NCBI GenBank assembly: GCA_964390495.1
Contig: CAYMIN010000005.1
Location: 112,755-176,754, forward strand
Origin: UBA11051 sp964390495
GTDB taxonomy: Bacteria > Armatimonadota > Zipacnadia > Zipacnadales > UBA11051
Length of the DNA: 64,000 nt
Reading direction: 5' to 3'
The position numbers were made by a program, and so were the translations under genes. This document shows positions 59,502 through 64,000 of the stretch, piece by piece. Numbering within the stretch: the first letter of the stretch is position 1; each line of letters opens with the position of its first letter. Below the pieces are notes generated by a model. It ran no database searches and was not told the DNA's origin. It was given only the letters and a program-made list of their open reading frames with translations.

Positions 59502-60122
59502 TCAGAACAACTCCACGTCCACAGTCTGCGGCGGCGCTTGCGGGGCGGAAACCAGCTCGGCACCCAGTCGGAAAGCCTCGGCTAGAGCAGCAGGATGCCC
59601 CGTAATTGCCCCTCGCTTATCCACCCGGTTGACGAACAGGTTGTAGGAATATTGCATCTGCAGCGCGTCGAAGAAGTAGTGCATCGTCATGTGGATGGCG
59701 TCGAACATCTTGGTGCTCTTGGAGCCGCCGACGGCGATCGCCATGCCGCGCCGGTCGCGGTCGTCATCGGGCCGCAGCGGCTGCTTGAGCACATACTTGC
59801 GCGCCCACAGGCACTGGCAGCGGTCTATCAGGATCTTGCCCTGGGCGCACACGGCCATGAACTGCACGGGTGTGGCGAAGATCAGGCGGTCAGTATCAAC
59901 CATCCGTGTGAATAGCTCCTGATAGTCATCCTGCCAGCGGCAGACCCCCGTTTCCCAGCAGGCGTCACAAGCCCGGCAAGGTGCGAGATCAAAGTCCCGC
60001 AGATTGACGTACTCAGTTTCGGCTCCGGCCTCAGAGGCCCCCTCCAGCGCTTTTTGCAACAGGAGGTCACTATTGCCGTCAACCCGGGGACTGCTCGATA
60101 TGCCCAGGACCTTTAGGCTCAT
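59502..60122 (-). CDS. Iron-sulfur flavoprotein / NADPH-dependent FMN reductase-like
   Basis: A 206-residue flavodoxin-fold protein. The start at 60122 has GGAGAGG upstream and gives MSLKVLGISSSPRVDGNSD, the FMN-phosphate loop. The cysteines in PCRACDACWETGVC form CX2CX2CX5C, the compact motif of iron-sulfur flavoproteins (Isf) that holds a 4Fe-4S cluster. It could transfer electrons from NAD(P)H or ferredoxin to a small acceptor; the partner is unknown. It is convergent with the manganese transporter and divergent from the alpha/beta hydrolase. Normal length for the family. Confidence 0.85.
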   Translation of the reverse strand: MSLKVLGISSSPRVDGNSDLLLQKALEGASEAGAETEYVNLRDFDLAPCRACDACWETGVCRWQDDYQELFTRMVDTDRLIFATPVQFMAVCAQGKILIDRCQCLWARKYVLKQPLRPDDDRDRRGMAIAVGGSKSTKMFDAIHMTMHYFFDALQMQYSYNLFVNRVDKRGAITGHPAALAEAFRLGAELVSAPQAPPQTVDVELF

Positions 60123-60323
60123 CGCCTCTCCGTTCGTGTTGGTCGCGGGATTGCAGGTCGTGCTTTGTACGGATAAGTTAGCCATCAACATGTCCATCTC
60201 CTGCGCGTTGGTCAATGGGGCAGCGGGGACAATCTGTCTGCCGCCCAGATGTCTCGGCAGGGGAGAGCCTATCCTGTAGCGAATGATTGAGGCGAGCCGG
60301 AACCAATCAGGAGGTAATTGCCG

Positions 60324-62219
60324 ATGGTATTCGAGTGGCTTTGCAGAGAGGGCCAAGCCGTAGCCAGAACCTCAATGGCTATCCCGCCGACCAAACAGCA
60401 GTGGGAAGCGACGCTGGAGCAACGCCGCCGGCAGTGGCTGCAGATGCTGGGACTGTGGCCGCTGCCGGAGCGAACTCCGCTGGAGGCGACCGTTACCGGG
60501 ACCCTGGAGCGGGATGACTACATCGTGGAGAAGCTGTACTTCCAGTCGGTGACAGGGGCGTATGTGCCGGGGAATATCTACCGGCCCGCCGAGATTACCG
60601 AGCCGCTGCCGGCGGTGCTGTATCTGTGCGGCCATACCAAGGGCAAGGTCAATGTGCCCTACCAGGCCAATCCGCGCTGGTTCGGGCAGCACGGCTATGT
60701 AGCGCTGGTGCTGGACCCGATCCAACTCGGCGAATCGCAGGGGTTCCATCATGGCACTTACCATAAGGGCCGCTGGGATTGGCTGAGTCGCGGCTACACC
60801 CCGGCCGGGACCGAAGTGTGGAACGCGATGCGGGCACTGGACTACCTGAGCACCCGCGATGACGTTGACGCCGAGCGTTTTGGTGTAACCGGCCTGAGTG
60901 GCGGTGGGGCGATGTCGTGGTTCCTGGGCGCCGCCGACGAACGCGTCAAATGTGTTGTTCCGGTGTGTCAGACCGGCACGATTGAGCAGGTCCTGTGTGA
61001 CCGGGCGATTGACGGGCATTGCGACTGCACCTTCTGGGTCAACTATTACCGCTGGTGCACGCCGGATGTCGGTGCCCTGATTGCGCCGCGGCCCCTATTA
61101 GTGGCAGCCGGCACCGATGATACGCTGTGGCGTCCCTACGCCTTCCGCGAAGCCGTGCACCGCATCCATCGCGTCTATGAGAATCTGGGCGTGCCCGATA
61201 ATTGCCAGTTGGTCGAGGACCTGGCTCCCCACGGCTATACGCCGAAGCTGCGCAAGGCCATATTCGCGTGGTTCGACAAACATCTCAAAGCCAGCCAGGA
61301 ACCGGCCAGCGACGATATCACCGACTATGTCGAGCCGGAGGAGAATCTGCTGGTCTTCGGAGGTAAGCTTCCTGAGAATGACCGGATGCAGCGCATAGAT
61401 GAGATAATCGGCGCACCGGCGGCGGTCCCCGAAGTTACGGATGCCGCGCACTGGCGGCAGCATCAGGAGGCCACCATCGCCCGCTTGAGAGACCTGACCT
61501 TCCGCCAGATACCCGAGCAGCACTCACCCCACGTGTGCCAGGCGCGCATAGACGGCGTCAGTGGTGGGGCCATTTACAGCTACCAGTTCGCTACTGATGA
61601 TGGCATGAGTTGCTGGGCGCGTCTGACCTTGCCGCAGGAGCGCCAGGAGGCGGTAACCACGCTGGTCTGTGCGATGGGTGAGGCGCGGTCATCCTACGGG
61701 GGTGGTGGCACGGACCGGCCTCATGTCGGCCCCGGGCTGGGTGGAGCCGCAATCGAGGTGCGGGCCACCGGAGCTACCCAGATCGGCGCAGGATTAACGT
61801 GGACGGTCAAGCGCGGTTGCCAGCTAATCGGCTGCACGCTACCCGAGCGCCAGACGCACGATCTACTGGCCGGCCTGGCCGTACTGCGCCAACTACCGGC
61901 GGTTAAGGATGTCGCGGTGTACGGCAAGGGCGATACGGCGGTGCCGGCGATCTACGCGGCGATTCTGGATGAGAACGTGACGGAGATAGTGCTGGAGAAC
62001 CCGCCCGAGACACACACCGAGGGGGCCACGCCGGAATTGCTGGGGGTACTGCGGATCGGCGACCTGCCGCAGAATCTGGCGCTCGTTTTCCCGCGACCGA
62101 TTACCTTCATCGGCGAGATCCCCATTGCCTACGAATGGACCAAGCAGGCCTATGAGCAGCTCGGCCAGGGCGACAAGGTGCGGGTGATCGAGAATGTGGG
62201 CGAGTGGCAGCCGGCCTAG
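60324..62219 (+). CDS. Tandem alpha/beta hydrolase (acetyl-xylan-esterase-like), second half degenerate
   Basis: A 631-residue cytosolic protein. AGGAGGT ends 8 nt before the ATG at 60324; the TTG at 60318 is too close. The N-terminal half (about residues 60-330) is an AXE1/dienelactone-hydrolase-like domain with nucleophile motif GLSGGG, the acid in LVAAGTDDTLW and the His in APHGYTPKLR. The C-terminal half (about 400-630) repeats the fold, but its elbow reads YGKGDTA, without Ser, so it is likely non-catalytic. It probably removes acetyl or other ester groups from sugars or oligosaccharides. It is followed by a Gfo/Idh/MocA gene on the same strand, 130 bp away. Confidence 0.8.
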   Translation: MVFEWLCREGQAVARTSMAIPPTKQQWEATLEQRRRQWLQMLGLWPLPERTPLEATVTGTLERDDYIVEKLYFQSVTGAYVPGNIYRPAEITEPLPAVLYLCGHTKGKVNVPYQANPRWFGQHGYVALVLDPIQLGESQGFHHGTYHKGRWDWLSRGYTPAGTEVWNAMRALDYLSTRDDVDAERFGVTGLSGGGAMSWFLGAADERVKCVVPVCQTGTIEQVLCDRAIDGHCDCTFWVNYYRWCTPDVGALIAPRPLLVAAGTDDTLWRPYAFREAVHRIHRVYENLGVPDNCQLVEDLAPHGYTPKLRKAIFAWFDKHLKASQEPASDDITDYVEPEENLLVFGGKLPENDRMQRIDEIIGAPAAVPEVTDAAHWRQHQEATIARLRDLTFRQIPEQHSPHVCQARIDGVSGGAIYSYQFATDDGMSCWARLTLPQERQEAVTTLVCAMGEARSSYGGGGTDRPHVGPGLGGAAIEVRATGATQIGAGLTWTVKRGCQLIGCTLPERQTHDLLAGLAVLRQLPAVKDVAVYGKGDTAVPAIYAAILDENVTEIVLENPPETHTEGATPELLGVLRIGDLPQNLALVFPRPITFIGEIPIAYEWTKQAYEQLGQGDKVRVIENVGEWQPA

Positions 62220-62349
62220 GAGTACAGATAGCCACGGGCTGTCCATTGCATTCGTGGTGCTGACCGCTTGCGCAAGAGGGAGAAGACGAGGCAGCGGCGA
62301 AGCCTAGACTATACGCCGCAGCAATGAATCTGGCGGACAGGAGAAAGTA

Positions 62350-63375
62350 ATGAGCTACAAGTGCGCATTTTTGGGCTGTGGGCCGCGGTCGAACGGACAC
62401 GCGGGTGCCTATAATCACATCACACGCGGGGTCAAGGTTGCCTGCTGTGACCTCGATGAGCAGCGCCTCAACGAGTACGGCGAGAAGTGGGGTATCGCCA
62501 ACCGTTACACTGACCTGGATGAGATGCTGGAGCAGGAAAAGCCGGACGTGGTGCACATGGTGACACGGCCCAACCTGCGCGTCGGGCTGATGACGAAGCT
62601 GGCCGACGCGGGAGTGCCGGGAGTTATCGTCGAGAAGCCGATATGCGTCGGGGCCGATGACTACAAGGCCCTGCGCAAGCTGGAGCAGAGCGCGCAGACC
62701 AAGTTCGCCGTCAATCACCAGTTGCGTCATCACCCGAAGGTAGTGGCATTTCTGCAGGACGTGGCCGAAGGCAAGATCGGGCAGGTGCGGTTCCTGGACG
62801 CCTCGGCGGTGCTGCCGATGTCGGGCCAGGGCGTGCACGTGCTTGATTTGCTGTTCGCCTTCGCCGGCTATCCCGAGGTTGAGACCGTCTTCGGCGCGTC
62901 CTCGGGCTACGATGACATAGACGGAACGCACCCCAGTCCCAACACCGCCGAAACTCTCATCACCTTCCGCAATGGGATGCGCGGGGCCTTGCAGGCCGGT
63001 GAGGGCGCGCCCATATTCGTGCCGGATGTGCCTAACTGGGGCCACAAGCGGATCGCGGTGTATGGCACCCACGGCTTTATCCACTGGCGCATGTTCGGCT
63101 GGGAGCGGTCGCTGGCGGACGGGACTGTGGAAACGGGCGAGTACGAGTATCGCGACGATGACGTGCTGGGCCAGGCCGGCCTGACCAATGCGATGTTTGA
63201 CTGGTTGGAGGATGACGGCAAGCCGGCACCGACCAATCTCAACACCTCTCTTGATGAATGGTTGGTGATTCTGGCCGGCTATATGAGCACCGTCGAGGCG
63301 AGACCGGTGGATTCTCCGTTCGATCCGCCGGATGATTTGCTGGACCGGTTCAAAGCATTTGTGGGAGCCGACTAG
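62350..63375 (+). CDS. Gfo/Idh/MocA-family oxidoreductase (GCGPR subtype)
   Basis: A 341-residue NAD(P)-dependent oxidoreductase. The nucleotide loop is FLGCGPRSNGHAGAYN, matching the gene at 48244 (GCGPR rather than GxGxxG), and the next segment ACCDLDEQR is similar too. The EKP motif (VIVEKPICV) is near residue 97. The C-terminal substrate domain contains VNHQLRHHPKVVAFLQ and HVLDLLFAFAG. GGAGAAAG precedes the ATG. It is 56 bp from the next Gfo/Idh/MocA gene, same strand. Sugar or cyclitol oxidation is the probable role. Confidence 0.88.
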   Translation: MSYKCAFLGCGPRSNGHAGAYNHITRGVKVACCDLDEQRLNEYGEKWGIANRYTDLDEMLEQEKPDVVHMVTRPNLRVGLMTKLADAGVPGVIVEKPICVGADDYKALRKLEQSAQTKFAVNHQLRHHPKVVAFLQDVAEGKIGQVRFLDASAVLPMSGQGVHVLDLLFAFAGYPEVETVFGASSGYDDIDGTHPSPNTAETLITFRNGMRGALQAGEGAPIFVPDVPNWGHKRIAVYGTHGFIHWRMFGWERSLADGTVETGEYEYRDDDVLGQAGLTNAMFDWLEDDGKPAPTNLNTSLDEWLVILAGYMSTVEARPVDSPFDPPDDLLDRFKAFVGAD

Positions 63376-63431
63376 GAGTGGAGGCTTGCGGGCTTGGGGT
63401 TGCGGCTCCGAACACACAGGAGGCTATGACA

Positions 63432-64000
63432 ATGGGGAAGGTACAAATCGGCATCGTAGGGATCGGCTGGGCCGCCAGCGGTCATCTGCTGGCCTTCAAG
63501 GCCAATCCCGACTGCGAGGTGGCGGCTCTTTGCTCGAGCAAGGACTTGAGCACGGAAGAGATCTTCGAAATGTGCGGCTCGGATGCGGCGCTGTATCATG
63601 ACTATGACGAGTTCCTGGGCCACCCGGGTCTGGAGGTCGTGGACATTTGCACTCCCCACCCGCTACATCCGCCGCAGGCCATCGCCGCCGCTGCAGCCGG
63701 CAAGCATCTGATGATCGAGAAGCCGCTGGCGCTGGATTATGACAGTCTGCTGGCAATGCGCGACGCCATCGCCACGGCAGGCGTAATCTCCACGGTGTAT
63801 TTCGAGCTACGTTTCATCCCCCATTTTCACCTGATCCAGTCCTGCCTCAAAAGCGGCCTGCTCGGTGATGTGCATCATTTCGAGGTGGACTACTACCACG
63901 GCATCGGGCCCTGGTACGGGCAGTACGAATGGAACATCAAGAAAAACATGGGCGGAAGCGCCCTGATTACCGCCGGCTGTCACGCCCTCGATGCGATGAT
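63432..64000 (+). CDS. Gfo/Idh/MocA-family oxidoreductase, partial (runs off the window)
   Basis: At least 189 codons, cut by the window end. Starting MGKVQIGIVGIGWAASGHLLAF with a canonical GIGxxxxG loop, then DICTPHPLHPPQAIAAAAAG and LMIEKPLALD with the EKP motif at about residue 97. AGGAGG ends 8 nt before the ATG at 63432, so this start is preferred to the in-frame ATG at 63426. The substrate domain begins (STVYFELRFIPHFHL) before the end. A different subgroup from the gene just upstream. It is the third plus-strand oxidoreductase of the island. Confidence 0.9.
   Translation, partial: MGKVQIGIVGIGWAASGHLLAFKANPDCEVAALCSSKDLSTEEIFEMCGSDAALYHDYDEFLGHPGLEVVDICTPHPLHPPQAIAAAAAGKHLMIEKPLALDYDSLLAMRDAIATAGVISTVYFELRFIPHFHLIQSCLKSGLLGDVHHFEVDYYHGIGPWYGQYEWNIKKNMGGSALITAGCHALDAM

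Noticed and set aside
62107..63417. 436-codon open frame on the minus strand over the Gfo/Idh/MocA gene at 62350
   Set aside because: No ribosome site and a composition typical of a high-GC antisense shadow; the plus-strand frame has clear family motifs and a ribosome site.
1..64000. tRNA, rRNA, CRISPR arrays, transposases, phage genes
   Set aside because: Searched by eye in the intergenic regions; no T-loop/anticodon arrangement, regularly spaced repeats or transposase motif seen.

Overview
The window looks like a piece of a high-GC, Gram-negative-type bacterium from the Armatimonadota or a close relative. The pointers are a pseudopilin with the FPVFARAREKARQTSCLSN-type N-terminus and C-terminal H-X9-DG motif that is multiplied in that phylum, an IspD-IspF fusion, CIRCE-controlled groESL, and many large secreted LamG/CBM/heparinase-type proteins. 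The taxonomic call is inference; no rRNA or tRNA gene was seen. The sequence is a draft assembly: there is a 100-N gap at 6320-6419 flanked by two identical 55-bp ends.

Region 1 (1-6.2 kb): pseudopilin, a Dph6-like ATP pyrophosphatase, a textbook sigma70 promoter plus CIRCE operator ahead of groES-groEL with a strong terminator, then a secreted GH42/GHL6-like glycosidase. Region 2 (6.5-10.3 kb, minus strand): yacL-like PIN/TRAM protein, ispDF and a DegT-family aminotransferase. Region 3 (10.4-27.3 kb): a 1524-residue LamG/CBM9/DUF6067-like protein, a hybrid sensor kinase translationally coupled to a 94-residue membrane protein, an MBL-fold hydrolase, an OYE-GltD fusion oxidoreductase, and a 1551-residue secreted toroid/beta-propeller protein. 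Region 4 (27.5-42.3 kb): mostly housekeeping genes: RNase E/G with the TIGR03960/TIGR03936 radical-SAM pair, an operon of AsdA-like aspartate decarboxylase/aminotransferase, DUF6785-type membrane protein and GNAT acetyltransferase, a metallophosphoesterase, a BON-like small protein, the RqcH/NFACT protein, a thioesterase, SSB and a flavin reductase-like protein.

Region 5 (42.3-64 kb) is a carbohydrate-related island. It holds a LamG-glycosidase, a secreted HEAT/jelly-roll protein, an isochorismatase-like hydrolase, four Gfo/Idh/MocA oxidoreductases, a URO-D-type methyltransferase, a secreted heparinase II/III protein, a KDPG-aldolase/VOC fusion, a cytosolic glycosidase, a tandem alpha/beta hydrolase and an iron-sulfur flavoprotein, with an ArsP_2-type putative manganese transporter among them. 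Together they fit extracellular depolymerisation of a uronate-rich, possibly esterified or methylated glycan, followed by sugar oxidation and aldol cleavage in the cytoplasm. No SusC/SusD or sugar ABC transporter is visible.

No CRISPR array, transposase, integrase, prophage gene, rRNA or tRNA was recognised. Several short palindromic intergenic repeats occur in the larger gaps. The most interesting leads are the AsdA/membrane-protein operon (a possible decarboxylation/antiport module), the OYE-GltD fusion, the KDPG aldolase-VOC fusion, the propeller-tailed secreted enzyme, the URO-D/Gfo pair, and a 56-residue candidate membrane microprotein.
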